DNA of 35,071 nt from Bacteroidota bacterium. GTDB taxonomy: Bacteria; Bacteroidota; Bacteroidia; Flavobacteriales_F; PHOS-HE28. The stretch covers positions 1 through 35,071 of the forward strand of contig JAKQEI010000177.1 in the NCBI GenBank assembly GCA_029573495.1, read 5' to 3'. A program made the position numbers and the translations under genes. How positions within the stretch are numbered: the stretch's first letter is position 1; every line of letters starts with the position of its first letter. The notes beneath the pieces were generated by a model that was not told the DNA's origin, made no database searches, and saw only the letters and a program-made list of their open reading frames with translations. Positions 1-9,110 of this stretch are shown in pieces.

Positions 1-206
1 TTGATGAAGTAGCCACCATCGAAGTCGGTGGCGCCTCCGGAGACCTGGGTCCCGTTCCGTTCCACGACCACGTTCACGAACGGAAGTGGTTCGTTCGACT
101 TCTTGTCCTTGATGGTTCCTTTCAGGCTACCATAACCCGTCTGAGCGAAGAGTGCCAGCGAGGTGAAGACGGTAAGGACGGCTGTGGAGAATACTCTTCT
201 CAACAT
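1..206 (-). CDS. N-terminal fragment of a secreted/outer-membrane protein with carboxypeptidase-regulatory-like domain (partial)
   Basis: This gene begins at the ATG at 206 on the minus strand and runs off the left edge, leaving about 68 codons. The product starts with a signal peptide (MLRRVFSTAVLTVFTSLALFAQ, cleavage near FAQ) and continues with GSLKGTIKDKKSNEPLPFVN and later a GGATDFDGGYF stretch. That pattern is the start of the carboxypeptidase regulatory-like beta-sandwich found at the N-terminus of SusC/TonB-dependent receptors and other Bacteroidota envelope proteins. Whether a plug and barrel follow cannot be seen. A TonB-dependent receptor is the commonest continuation, but a TonB-like or T9SS-associated protein with only this domain is possible. 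No SD sequence is evident. Confidence 0.75.
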   Translation of the reverse strand, partial: MLRRVFSTAVLTVFTSLALFAQTGYGSLKGTIKDKKSNEPLPFVNVVVERNGTQVSGGATDFDGGYFI

Positions 207-458
207 CAACGGTAGGTTTTACGTTCTGGTGAACAGGGCAACGAGGGGGCGCTAATATAGAAAGTTCCCCCTTCCGACTTTCGCCCGCTGATCGCCGTCC
301 AGCGCGCATTCCAGCGTATCGGTCGGTCCCCGCTCCGCCCGGTCAACCCGGTCCACATCCCATCCAGGGGTAACATGTCCGAAATATATCCGGGCATCTC
401 TTACAATGTGAAGCACGGAACGAGCAATGGTCGTTGTGCGGCGAGCACCAACCGTCGG

Positions 459-749
459 TCACCCACCAAAGGTCCTTCGGAAGAAGCCATCGCGGTGCGG
501 CCCGCTCCCGCGCCGGTCGGCTCGCTTGGTATGTCGCTTGATCCGCTTGCGGGTGGCCTTGTCCTGGATGTCGAGGTGCCGCTTCCGGTCATCCCGCTCC
601 TGGCGGGCCTTGGCCTTCTTCTCGTCCTTGGCCTTCTTGGCCTGGATACGCTCCTGCTTCTTGCGAGAGATGCCATCCTGCGCTGTGGAGACCATGGGGG
701 TGGCCGAGAGACCAAGTAGGAGAAGGAAATAGGCCGACCACCTGCGCAT
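459..749 (-). CDS. Small, very basic secreted protein of unknown function
   Basis: A 96-residue protein with an N-terminal signal peptide of about 24 residues (MRRWSAYFLLLLGL, cleavage after STAQ). The mature chain is almost entirely charged and rich in Lys, Arg, Asp and Glu (for example RIQAKKAKDEKKAKARQERD), with no predicted fold beyond a charged helix. I do not recognise a named family; similar short basic exported proteins occur in many Flavobacteriales. The start at 749 is preceded after only four bases by TAACCTTG, a near match to the Bacteroidota -7 element, so the message may be leaderless or nearly so. It is divergent from the Rieske-like lipoprotein gene. It is called a gene because of the signal peptide; other frames here lack such features. 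Confidence 0.6.
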   Translation of the reverse strand: MRRWSAYFLLLLGLSATPMVSTAQDGISRKKQERIQAKKAKDEKKAKARQERDDRKRHLDIQDKATRKRIKRHTKRADRRGSGPHRDGFFRRTFGG

Positions 750-840
750 GGTGCAAGGTTAATGCAATGACGGGGCCTTTCCGCCGTTGCCACCGATGGG
801 CATACCTTCGTGTGCTCCCATCCAGACCAGCGTGAGCTAC

Positions 841-1272
841 ATGCGCAGGCTCCACACCTCCATCATACCGGCCATCCTGGCCGCATTCGTGCTCCTGGGC
901 GGCTGCCGCAAGGAGGAACGCGGTGGCGTACCGCTCACACCGGTGGACATCAGCATCAACGTGAACAACCCGGCCTACATCGACGTGTCGGTGCCGGGGG
1001 GCTGGGTCTATCTGAGCGGAGGCTCACAAGGCCTGATCGTCTATCGCGCCTCCCCGGACGAGTTCGTGGTGATGGATCGGCACTGCCCCTATCAACCAGC
1101 GGAATACTGCCGGGTGTTCGTGGACGAGAGCGAGATCATCGCTCGTGACTCCGCCTGCTGTCATTCCGCCTTCAGCATCGTGGATGGAAGTGTGGTGGAG
1201 GGACCTGCAGCGCTGAACCTGCAGCGGTACAACACCAGTTTCAACGGTACGACCCTCAGGATCTACAACTAG
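841..1272 (+). CDS. Rieske-like lipoprotein with atypical cluster ligands
   Basis: A 143-residue lipoprotein. The chosen ATG at 841 gives a lipoprotein signal peptide ending in the lipobox LLGGC with Cys22; the frame is open further upstream but that part adds no signal. The C-terminal half resembles a Rieske [2Fe-2S] domain: DRHCPYQPAEYC (residues 79-90), then SACCHSAFSIVDG (105-116) and VEGPA (119-123), matching the usual order of first ligand loop, second ligand loop and the G-x-x-x-x-GPA turn. The canonical C-x-H and C-x2-H pairs are not intact: after Cys82 comes Tyr84 rather than His, and the second loop reads ACCH. It may bind a cluster through other residues or have lost it. A TACCTTCG element at 803-810 is a possible -7 promoter. 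It probably faces the periplasm. Confidence 0.75.
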   Translation: MRRLHTSIIPAILAAFVLLGGCRKEERGGVPLTPVDISINVNNPAYIDVSVPGGWVYLSGGSQGLIVYRASPDEFVVMDRHCPYQPAEYCRVFVDESEIIARDSACCHSAFSIVDGSVVEGPAALNLQRYNTSFNGTTLRIYN

Positions 1273-1299
1273 TGGGTCCGGACCCGGGTCCACCACGAC

Positions 1300-1332
1300 G
1301 AAGAAGGGCCGTCTTTGGGACGGCCCTTCTTC
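1300..1332. terminator. Bidirectional hairpin terminator between convergent genes
   Basis: A perfect 14-bp inverted repeat (1300-1313 and 1319-1332, arms GAAGAAGGGCCGTC / GACGGCCCTTCTTC) encloses a five-base loop. It lies between the converging Rieske-like gene (stop at 1272) and ahcY (stop at 1350). The A/G-rich left arm and T/C-rich right arm give a T-containing tail when read from either side. Confidence 0.85.
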
Positions 1333-1349
1333 ATTCTCCGGTCCAGGGA

Positions 1350-2675
<1,326 letters not shown>

Positions 2676-2708
2676 ATGGTTGCGCGTCCGCTTCGCCGAA
2701 CGCGGGCG

Positions 2709-2739
2709 CAAAAGTACGGCCATATGGACCGTCTGGCAA
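2709..2739 (-). promoter_or_regulatory. Bacteroidota-type sigma-A promoter of ahcY
   Basis: Read on the minus strand, a TTG (2737-2739) is followed after exactly 20 bases by TACTTTTG (2709-2716), matching the Bacteroidota -33 (TTG) and -7 (TAnnTTTG) consensus. Transcription would start near 2703, giving a leader of roughly 27 bases to the ATG at 2675 and supporting that start. Confidence 0.75.
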
Positions 2740-2785
2740 CCCTTGTGGACAACTCCTCCCGTTTTGGCCATCAGGGACTTACCCC

Positions 2786-4018
2786 CTACGACCGACCTGC
2801 GACCTCGCGATAGATCCGCTCGGTGTCCTCCGCCTTCTTCGCCCAGGTGAAGGTGGTGACGGCCCGTTCATGCCCTGCATCACCCAGCCGTTTGCGCAGG
2901 TCCGGATCCGCTGCCAATTGGCCCATGGCTTTGGCCAGGTCATCGATCACCTGTGGAACGGACCGAGCGGGGACGGCAAAGCCGGTGCTGTCGTTCACGT
3001 AGACCCCAGGGCCACCGAGCTTGAGGCAAATGACGGGTTTGCGCATCTCCATGGCTTCCAGCAGGACAAAGCCCCCTGAGTCGTGCAGGCTGGGGTGAAC
3101 GAGCACGTCGGCCGCTTGGAACTGCTTCAAACCATCACGCCAGGGGAGTTCGCCGGTGAAGGTGACCTTATCGCGGATACCAAGCCGTTCCACCAGGGCC
3201 TGGAGCCGCTGCATTTCAGGTCCATTGCCCACCACCACGAACTCCGCGTTAGGGATGGCGGCTTTGGCAAAGGCCTCCAGGCCGAAATGGAATCCTTTCC
3301 AGTGCAGCAATCGCCCTACGCTTACGAAGCGCACCCTGCCATCAGGAGGACGTGGTGTGTGATCGCCGAGGCCCCCGGGCGTGATCCCGATGCTGGACAT
3401 GATCCGCAGATCCTTCACCCCCAGCCGGCGCATGCGAGCGGCCGTGTCCTCGGAGCACGCGATGGCCACGGTGGCCGCTCTGGCGGTCCGCTTCAGCCAG
3501 GGATCGCGTTCGAAGACCCAGCGCATCAAGGCACGCAGCTTCTCCTCGAAGAGCCCCTTCAACCCCACCCCGCGGAGGAATCCAGGCGGAGCGGATTCAC
3601 CGCCGCCCAAGGGTCCCCATACGAATGGGATGCCCGTTCCAGCACCTGCGCTCGGCATCCAGTAGCGAACGTAGGTGACGTGATGGACCAGGTCGAAATG
3701 GTGTTCGGCATGCAAACGCCTGGCCAGCCTTGCCGCACCGATGTTCCACAGGTAGTAGTAAAGGTTCACGGTGAACTGGATCCGCCACATCCATTGCGTC
3801 CAGGAAGGCATGGGGTGATAGTGCACCCGGATGTTCTTCTCCCCATGTTCCGCCAGCCACGCCTCGATCCTCTCCTTGTGCGAGGGATCCGTGATCACCC
3901 ATACCGGTCGGTCGCGTGAGGCCGCAAAGGCGCAGTTCCACCCCACGGCCGGCTCGCTGCCACGCTCCGGTTCACAGGCGAAGGCGATCTGCAGGACTTT
4001 CAAGGGGCGCTCGCTCAT
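2786..4018 (-). CDS. GT4-type (group 1) glycosyltransferase
   Basis: A 410-residue GT-B-fold glycosyltransferase expected to use a nucleotide-sugar donor in the cytoplasm or at the inner membrane. The N-terminal acceptor domain begins [20 protein letters not shown] (residues 7-26), with the glycine-containing loop typical of the fold. The donor domain carries [20 protein letters not shown] (230-249), VVVGNGPE (261-268) and [12 protein letters not shown] (312-323), where Asp313 takes the place of the first Glu of the usual E-x7-E motif. Downstream residues match Glycos_transf_1 and continue to a normal C-terminus. The ATG at 4018 was chosen because it begins the fold; 5 bases upstream lies TACGTTTG. 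It is divergent from the GGGP synthase gene, which suggests, without proving, a lipid or envelope acceptor. Confidence 0.88.
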   Translation of the reverse strand: MSERPLKVLQIAFACEPERGSEPAVGWNCAFAASRDRPVWVITDPSHKERIEAWLAEHGEKNIRVHYHPMPSWTQWMWRIQFTVNLYYYLWNIGAARLARRLHAEHHFDLVHHVTYVRYWMPSAGAGTGIPFVWGPLGGGESAPPGFLRGVGLKGLFEEKLRALMRWVFERDPWLKRTARAATVAIACSEDTAARMRRLGVKDLRIMSSIGITPGGLGDHTPRPPDGRVRFVSVGRLLHWKGFHFGLEAFAKAAIPNAEFVVVGNGPEMQRLQALVERLGIRDKVTFTGELPWRDGLKQFQAADVLVHPSLHDSGGFVLLEAMEMRKPVICLKLGGPGVYVNDSTGFAVPARSVPQVIDDLAKAMGQLAADPDLRKRLGDAGHERAVTTFTWAKKAEDTERIYREVAGRS

Positions 4019-4023
4019 CCCGG

Positions 4024-4031
4024 CAAACGTA
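4024..4031 (-). promoter_or_regulatory. -7 element directly upstream of the glycosyltransferase start
   Basis: On the minus strand TACGTTTG matches the Bacteroidota -7 consensus TAnnTTTG and ends five bases before the ATG at 4018. A start of transcription at the usual distance would fall at or next to the start codon, predicting a leaderless mRNA. A good -33 TTG is not present at the expected spacing. Confidence 0.45.
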
Positions 4032-4142
4032 GAAGGCATGAACCGCTTTGAACGGATGGGGCACGTGGATGTTCCGACAAGGGGATGTAGACGGATCCCG
4101 ACGCAGGCACCGGCTACGCCCGGACGTCCGTATGTTCGCACG

Positions 4143-4895
4143 ATGGGCTCGGTGTTGCACCTGCTGGAGAACGCACGGAAGGAGGGGCGCAAGCTTCTGG
4201 CCGTCCTGATCGATCCGGATCTCGGCCAGGATGCCGAACGCTTGGAAAGGACCGTTCAGAACGCCTGCATGGCGAAGGCCGACCTCATCTTCGTGGGAGG
4301 CAGCTTGCTCACCTCGGCAGGGTTCGACCAATGCGTAGGACGCGTGAAGGACCTGAGCGACCGGCCGGTGATCCTCTTTCCCGGAAGTCCCGCTCAGTTG
4401 AGCGCGCACGCGGATGCGGTACTGTTCCTGTCGCTCATCAGCGGTCGCAGCGCGGAGCTGCTGATAGGCCATCACGTGACCGCGGCGCCCACGGTCAAGG
4501 CGCTGGGCATCGAGGCGATCCCGACCGGATACATGCTCGTGGATGGCGGCAAGCCGACCACGGTGAGCTATGTGAGCCAAACGGTCCCGATCCCGCACGA
4601 CAAACCAGGCATAGCCGCTGCCACCGCGTTGGCCGGATCCTACCTCGGTCTCCGCACGGTATACATGGACACCGGAAGCGGGGCCCTGCGCACGGTCGCA
4701 CCTGCGATGATCACGGCGGTGCGCTCGCAAGTGGACCTGCCGATCATCGTCGGCGGAGGCATCTCGGAGGTTCGGACAGCCCGCACCTTGTGCGAGGCTG
4801 GGGCGGACGTGCTCGTGGTCGGTACCGCTTTCGAACAGGACCCGGAGCACATCTTCGCCATGAGCGAGGCGGTGCACAGCGGACATTCCATTTAG
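4143..4895 (+). CDS. Geranylgeranylglyceryl phosphate synthase family protein (GGGPS/PcrB, bacterial group II type)
   Basis: A 250-residue TIM-barrel prenyltransferase of the GGGPS/PcrB family, which joins a polyprenyl diphosphate to sn-glycerol-1-phosphate to form an ether lipid precursor. Family features are the N-terminal LLAVLIDPDLGQ (18-29), FVGGSLLTSAGFD (51-63), PVILFPGSPAQLSAHADAVL (74-93), then IPTGYMLVDGGKPTTVSY (about 125-142), DTGSGA (phosphate/substrate region), LPIIVGGGIS and ADVLVVGTAFEQDP at the phosphate-binding C-terminal end. The start at 4143 fits the family length; a TATGTTCG element ends four bases before it. Bacteroidota carry group II enzymes of this family, but their lipid products are poorly known. 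The cyclase gene begins 15 bases after its stop, so the two are probably co-transcribed. Confidence 0.93.
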   Translation: MGSVLHLLENARKEGRKLLAVLIDPDLGQDAERLERTVQNACMAKADLIFVGGSLLTSAGFDQCVGRVKDLSDRPVILFPGSPAQLSAHADAVLFLSLISGRSAELLIGHHVTAAPTVKALGIEAIPTGYMLVDGGKPTTVSYVSQTVPIPHDKPGIAAATALAGSYLGLRTVYMDTGSGALRTVAPAMITAVRSQVDLPIIVGGGISEVRTARTLCEAGADVLVVGTAFEQDPEHIFAMSEAVHSGHSI

Positions 4896-4910
4896 CACAG
4901 GTCGGGACCG

Positions 4911-6899
4911 ATGAACCCGCTGCGCCATCTCTTCCTCGTATCCATCATCGGTGCATCGCTGTGGCCAGGCATGGAAGCGCAGGCACAGATCGACTCGCTG
5001 TGGAGCGTATGGCGGAACAGCGCCGCACCGGACAGCGCCCGGTTGAAGGCCATTCAGGCGCTGGCGTGGAAGACGGTCTTCGAGCAGCCGGACAGCGGGA
5101 TGGCCCTGGCGGGGGAACAGCTGGCATTGGCAACGAAGGCCAGTGACCCACGGGGCGAATATGAAGCACATACCACCATGGCCGTTGGTGCCAGCTTGAA
5201 GAGCGACTACGGGACCTCCCTGGACCATCTCCGCAAATGCCTGGCCACGGCACAGCGGATGAAGGACCGCAAGCGCGAGGCCAACACGTACAGCAACATG
5301 AGCAACGTGTACAAGAACCTGGGAGACCTCCCCCAGGCCTTGGAACAGTTGCAGCGCAGCCTGCGGATCGACACCGAACTGGGTAACAAGGAGGGACTTG
5401 CCGGCACATTCAACAACATCGGGAACATCCACACCGAGCTGGGTGATCTGGCCGCCGCGCTCGAGAACTACCGCCGGAGCGCGGCCCTGGCCGAGGAACT
5501 CAACAACACCAGGAGCCGTGCACAAGCCTTGTTGAACCTTGGTGCGACCCACCTCGAACTGGGTTCCTTGGACACCTCCCTGGTCGAGTTCGAACGGAGC
5601 CTTGCCTTGTATCGCGCGATGGGCAGGAAGCTGGAACAAGGCATGGCCTTCAACAACATGGGCAGGGTGTACGGCCGGCTTGGTCGAATTAGAGAGGCCT
5701 TTGCCAGCCTTGATTCCGCCGAAGTCCTGCTCGGTGCCATCGGGAGCATGCGTCAGGTGATCCGCACCCACATCAATCGTGGCAACCTCTACCTGGATCA
5801 ACGGCGATACGCCGATGCGGTAAAGGCGTGCCGGCGGGCCGCGGATCTTTCCGCGCAACACGACCTCCTGCAGCAGGTGCGGGAATGCCAGCTCTGCCTG
5901 ACCCATGCCTACGAGGGGCTTGGGGACCACCGTCGGGCTTTACTCGCCCAGCGCGCGTACCAGAGCGCGAACGATTCACTTCTGGAGATGAACGACAGCC
6001 GTGAGGTGGCGCGGATGGAAGTGGCACGGACCTACCAGGAACGCATGCTCGCGGACAGCCTCGCCAACGTGCAAGAACGATACGCGCGTGAGCTTGCTCA
6101 CCAGGAACAACTGGGTGCCGAACGCGACCGACGCAACCTGTTCCTGTTCTCCTCCATGGGTGTGCTGGTGGTGGCAGGCGGGTTGTACGGGCGGCTGCGT
6201 TACATGCGCCGGTCGCGTGCGGCGATCTCGCGGGAAAGGGACCGCAGTGACGAATTGCTGCATAACATCCTACCGCATGAAGTGGCCGCGGAACTAAAGG
6301 AGAAGGGTCATGCCGAGGCGCGGCACTTCGACCGTGTCACGATCCTCTTCACCGATTTCAAGGGGTTCACACAGGCCAGCGAACTGCTCTCGCCACAGGA
6401 GCTCGTCGAGGAGCTGGACACCTGCTTCAGAGCGTTCGACGGCATCATCACGGCGCGTGGGATCGAGAAGATCAAGACGATCGGTGATGCGTACATGTGC
6501 GCCGGTGGATTGCCCGACCCTGCATCCTGCACGCCCGCCGATGTGGTGCATGCGGCCCTGGAGATGCAATCGTTCATGAAGGCCCGGAAAGCCTTGCGCG
6601 ATCGGGATGGAAGACCCGCGTTCGAAATGCGCGTCGGGATCCACACCGGCCCGGTGGTGGCGGGCATCGTGGGGGTCACCAAGTTCCAGTATGACATCTG
6701 GGGCGATACGGTGAATACCGCCAGCCGCATGGAATCATCCGGAGCCGCGGGAAGGGTGAACATCAGTGAGAGCACCCATGCACTGGTCAAGAACGACCCT
6801 GCGTTCACCTTCGAGCCGCGCGGCCTGGTCAGCGCAAAAGGGAAAGGCGACCTGCACATGTACTTCGTGCAGGCCGCCTCTCCTGGGTCTGAACGCTAA
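4911..6899 (+). CDS. TPR-repeat, membrane-anchored class III adenylate cyclase
   Basis: A 662-residue signalling protein. It has a signal peptide (1-25, cleavage after AQA), tetratricopeptide repeats over about 85-350 (for example YSNMSNVYKNLGDLPQALEQ at 127-146), a coiled-coil-like stretch (360-405), a transmembrane helix (409-428) and a cytoplasmic class III cyclase domain (about 473-655). Catalytic residues are all present: metal-binding Asp482 (ILFTDFKGFT) and Asp526 (TIGDAYM), the adenine-selecting pair Lys522 and Asp595 (YDIWGDTVN), and transition-state Asn602 and Arg606 (NTASRME). The Lys/Asp pair predicts ATP rather than GTP as substrate, hence cAMP as product. The TPR region lies in the periplasm and probably senses a protein or peptide partner. 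The gene follows GGGPS closely and its stop codon overlaps that of the opposing gene. Confidence 0.93.
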   Translation: MNPLRHLFLVSIIGASLWPGMEAQAQIDSLWSVWRNSAAPDSARLKAIQALAWKTVFEQPDSGMALAGEQLALATKASDPRGEYEAHTTMAVGASLKSDYGTSLDHLRKCLATAQRMKDRKREANTYSNMSNVYKNLGDLPQALEQLQRSLRIDTELGNKEGLAGTFNNIGNIHTELGDLAAALENYRRSAALAEELNNTRSRAQALLNLGATHLELGSLDTSLVEFERSLALYRAMGRKLEQGMAFNNMGRVYGRLGRIREAFASLDSAEVLLGAIGSMRQVIRTHINRGNLYLDQRRYADAVKACRRAADLSAQHDLLQQVRECQLCLTHAYEGLGDHRRALLAQRAYQSANDSLLEMNDSREVARMEVARTYQERMLADSLANVQERYARELAHQEQLGAERDRRNLFLFSSMGVLVVAGGLYGRLRYMRRSRAAISRERDRSDELLHNILPHEVAAELKEKGHAEARHFDRVTILFTDFKGFTQASELLSPQELVEELDTCFRAFDGIITARGIEKIKTIGDAYMCAGGLPDPASCTPADVVHAALEMQSFMKARKALRDRDGRPAFEMRVGIHTGPVVAGIVGVTKFQYDIWGDTVNTASRMESSGAAGRVNISESTHALVKNDPAFTFEPRGLVSAKGKGDLHMYFVQAASPGSER

Positions 6900-9004
6900 C
6901 GCGCCAGGAGGATACGTTCGGTGTACTGCTGATCCCCTGTTCGGAGGACCAGGAAGTGGACACCTGCAGAGGCCGGGTCCCCGAGATCGACACGCAGCAT
7001 GGCGGAACCTTCACTCACGAAGGAACGTCCGGACCACACCCGGCGGCCCAGCGCATCCAGCAGTTCAAGGTCCATCACCTCGTCGGTCGTGACCGCGTCG
7101 AAGGTGATGGTCAAACGCCCATCCGTCACCGGCACCGGGAACACCGTGAATGTGCGCTGGGTCATCTCCTGCATCCTTTCCTCCGGCAACATCATGCAAG
7201 GCGCGATGGTCACTGAGCATACCACGCCCCAGGCAGCGTCGTCCGCGCAATTCGTGGCGGCATCCGTCGTGGCGGCCCCGGTGCACCAGGTGAGTCCTCC
7301 ATCCCTGCTGGCACGTACATCCACCTGATAGGTCAAACCGCAGGTCAACGCGGGTGCGTTCCTCCAGTTCAAGTGTATCGTCGGGCTGGTCTGTGACGGG
7401 CGCACGATGCATTGTCCTTCCCGCCGGAAGCGGAACTGATAACGGACCGCCGAACTCGCCACGGTCGGTGTGAATCGGGGTGGTGCCGCCACAAGCCGGT
7501 TCGCGGGGCGGTTCGAGCCACCGAACTCGCGCGTCACTCCACAGCTGAAGTCGGACACGTTGGAGGGATCGTTCTGCAGGCGCGTAAGGGGACAGGCGGC
7601 CAACTGTGGGTCGATCTTGAAAGTGCATGCAGGGCCGAACTCCTGATCGACACCAGCGATCCGGCTTCGAATGCGCACATTGAGCAACACCCCGTGCGGG
7701 ATGTGCGGGTTCGCTGCGCTGTTGTACCAGCCGTTGATCTTGAAGTGACAGGCACGTGTGGCCCCGGAACCGTAACCGTCACTCGTTGCATGACTGCGGA
7801 AGCGGCGATAGCTGTAGGTACCGTTCGGATCGAAGAACCAGAACTCGTAGCCGCTGGTGGCATTGGTGATGCCGTATTGCGCCGATACCAAAGGATCCGC
7901 CGCTGCGACGATGAACCTGTTCGGCAGCCAGTCCAGCTTATCACAACTGCTGAAGATCGGTTGCGTGGTGCCCATGGGCAGGCAGAAACCCTGCAGGGTA
8001 GCGATGGCACTGAAGGGTCCGGTCAAGAAATTGGCTCCGTTGTCGATCAGGCGTCCTCCATCATCGGATCTCAGCACATAACCACCATCCAGGATCCCAT
8101 CACCACCCAGGTCCAGGACCTGCAGGCGGTAGCAGCCATCGGGAAGGCAGCATGCCTCCGAGACATCCGAAGAGGCGGGCAATGCGCCCGAACCGGAACA
8201 CACCGTTGCACCATTCGCCTGGTCGATGATCGCCCAGGTCGTCTCCAGAGGTTGATCGTCGGTGTGCAGGTCAAGGGTCAGCCCGTTCGTGCATGCCGTG
8301 CCGTCCCCCGTCCCTAGCCCCTTTGACAACGCAGCGGTGAGTTCCGAACCGGAGAACGAGATCATCGTATTGCCATTGGCCGCCACGCGCATGGTGGCGC
8401 CGGAGAGCAGGTCACGTCCGCTATCCGTCCCCGTGAACTCATAGCAGGCATCGCCCCCCAGGACCACGGTCTCGGTGATCTCCATATCGGGATCCGCATA
8501 GGGACCGCCAGAAGCCACCACGAGCCCACCGGCATCCTTCAACTCCCACGATAATTCCTCCGGCGCATCGTCCGTGTTGATGATGACCTCGATGGTGTTC
8601 GCCGTGGTCGCGGCGTATTCCTCGTCGATGTCGACGTACCTGATATTACCCTCCGGGTTCTCGTCGGGTATCGTGTTCACCGAAATGATGTGGAACTCCA
8701 ATTGATCGCCGGGATCAACATCGTTGACAGTGGGGAACACCGGTTGACGCGATTCTCCCGGTACGGCCGGGATCGCCAGCTGCCAGTCGAAGCTGCCCAC
8801 CACGATACCGTTCTTCCAAGTCTCCACCACGCAGCCGCTCATGGCCACATTGCCGTCGTTCCTGATCAGCAGCTTCGGCGATACAGTGCCGTCGCACGGG
8901 AACTTCAGACCCTTGTAATCCAGGATCCTCGCATCATAGTCGAACTGGGCGAAGGCAGAACCGGTGCCACAGATCGCCGCGAGCAGGAACGTGAGCGTAC
9001 GCAT
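6896..9004 (-). CDS. Secreted modular T9SS cargo protein (cargo A)
   Basis: A 702-residue exported protein of unknown function. It starts with a signal peptide (cleavage after residue 19, SAFA). An N-terminal module (20-145; VVETWKNG, LEFHIISVNT) is shared with the neighbouring gene at 9111-10064. An Asp/Gly-rich LPDGCYRLQVLDLGGDG stretch (287-303) opens a Cys-rich region to about 603 that is nearly copied in the protein at 22355-25159 (SSCDKLDW, GYEFWFFDPNGTY, RACHFKINGW, CIVRPSQTS). The last 85 residues are a type A T9SS sorting domain (FPVPVTDGRLTI, LLDALGRRVW, GVHFLVLRTGDQQYTERILL). The protein should cross the outer membrane and be surface-attached or released. A TAGCTTGGCA element 17 bases upstream of the ATG is a likely promoter. 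Its stop overlaps the convergent cyclase gene by four bases. Confidence 0.9.
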   Translation of the reverse strand: MRTLTFLLAAICGTGSAFAQFDYDARILDYKGLKFPCDGTVSPKLLIRNDGNVAMSGCVVETWKNGIVVGSFDWQLAIPAVPGESRQPVFPTVNDVDPGDQLEFHIISVNTIPDENPEGNIRYVDIDEEYAATTANTIEVIINTDDAPEELSWELKDAGGLVVASGGPYADPDMEITETVVLGGDACYEFTGTDSGRDLLSGATMRVAANGNTMISFSGSELTAALSKGLGTGDGTACTNGLTLDLHTDDQPLETTWAIIDQANGATVCSGSGALPASSDVSEACCLPDGCYRLQVLDLGGDGILDGGYVLRSDDGGRLIDNGANFLTGPFSAIATLQGFCLPMGTTQPIFSSCDKLDWLPNRFIVAAADPLVSAQYGITNATSGYEFWFFDPNGTYSYRRFRSHATSDGYGSGATRACHFKINGWYNSAANPHIPHGVLLNVRIRSRIAGVDQEFGPACTFKIDPQLAACPLTRLQNDPSNVSDFSCGVTREFGGSNRPANRLVAAPPRFTPTVASSAVRYQFRFRREGQCIVRPSQTSPTIHLNWRNAPALTCGLTYQVDVRASRDGGLTWCTGAATTDAATNCADDAAWGVVCSVTIAPCMMLPEERMQEMTQRTFTVFPVPVTDGRLTITFDAVTTDEVMDLELLDALGRRVWSGRSFVSEGSAMLRVDLGDPASAGVHFLVLRTGDQQYTERILLAR

Positions 9005-9110
9005 GGTGAAGAGTATCTTCCTGCCAAGCTAAGCGGTCGAGGATCCCGGAACGAATAACCTTCGTTACGTGGTCGCCCGAATAGGACTTCAGTGTCCGGG
9101 CTGGGATCAG

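Noticed and set aside
3972..5930. Minus-strand open frame of 652 codons across GGGPS and the TPR region
   Set aside because: Composition is a reverse-complement shadow; both plus-strand genes have intact family motifs throughout.
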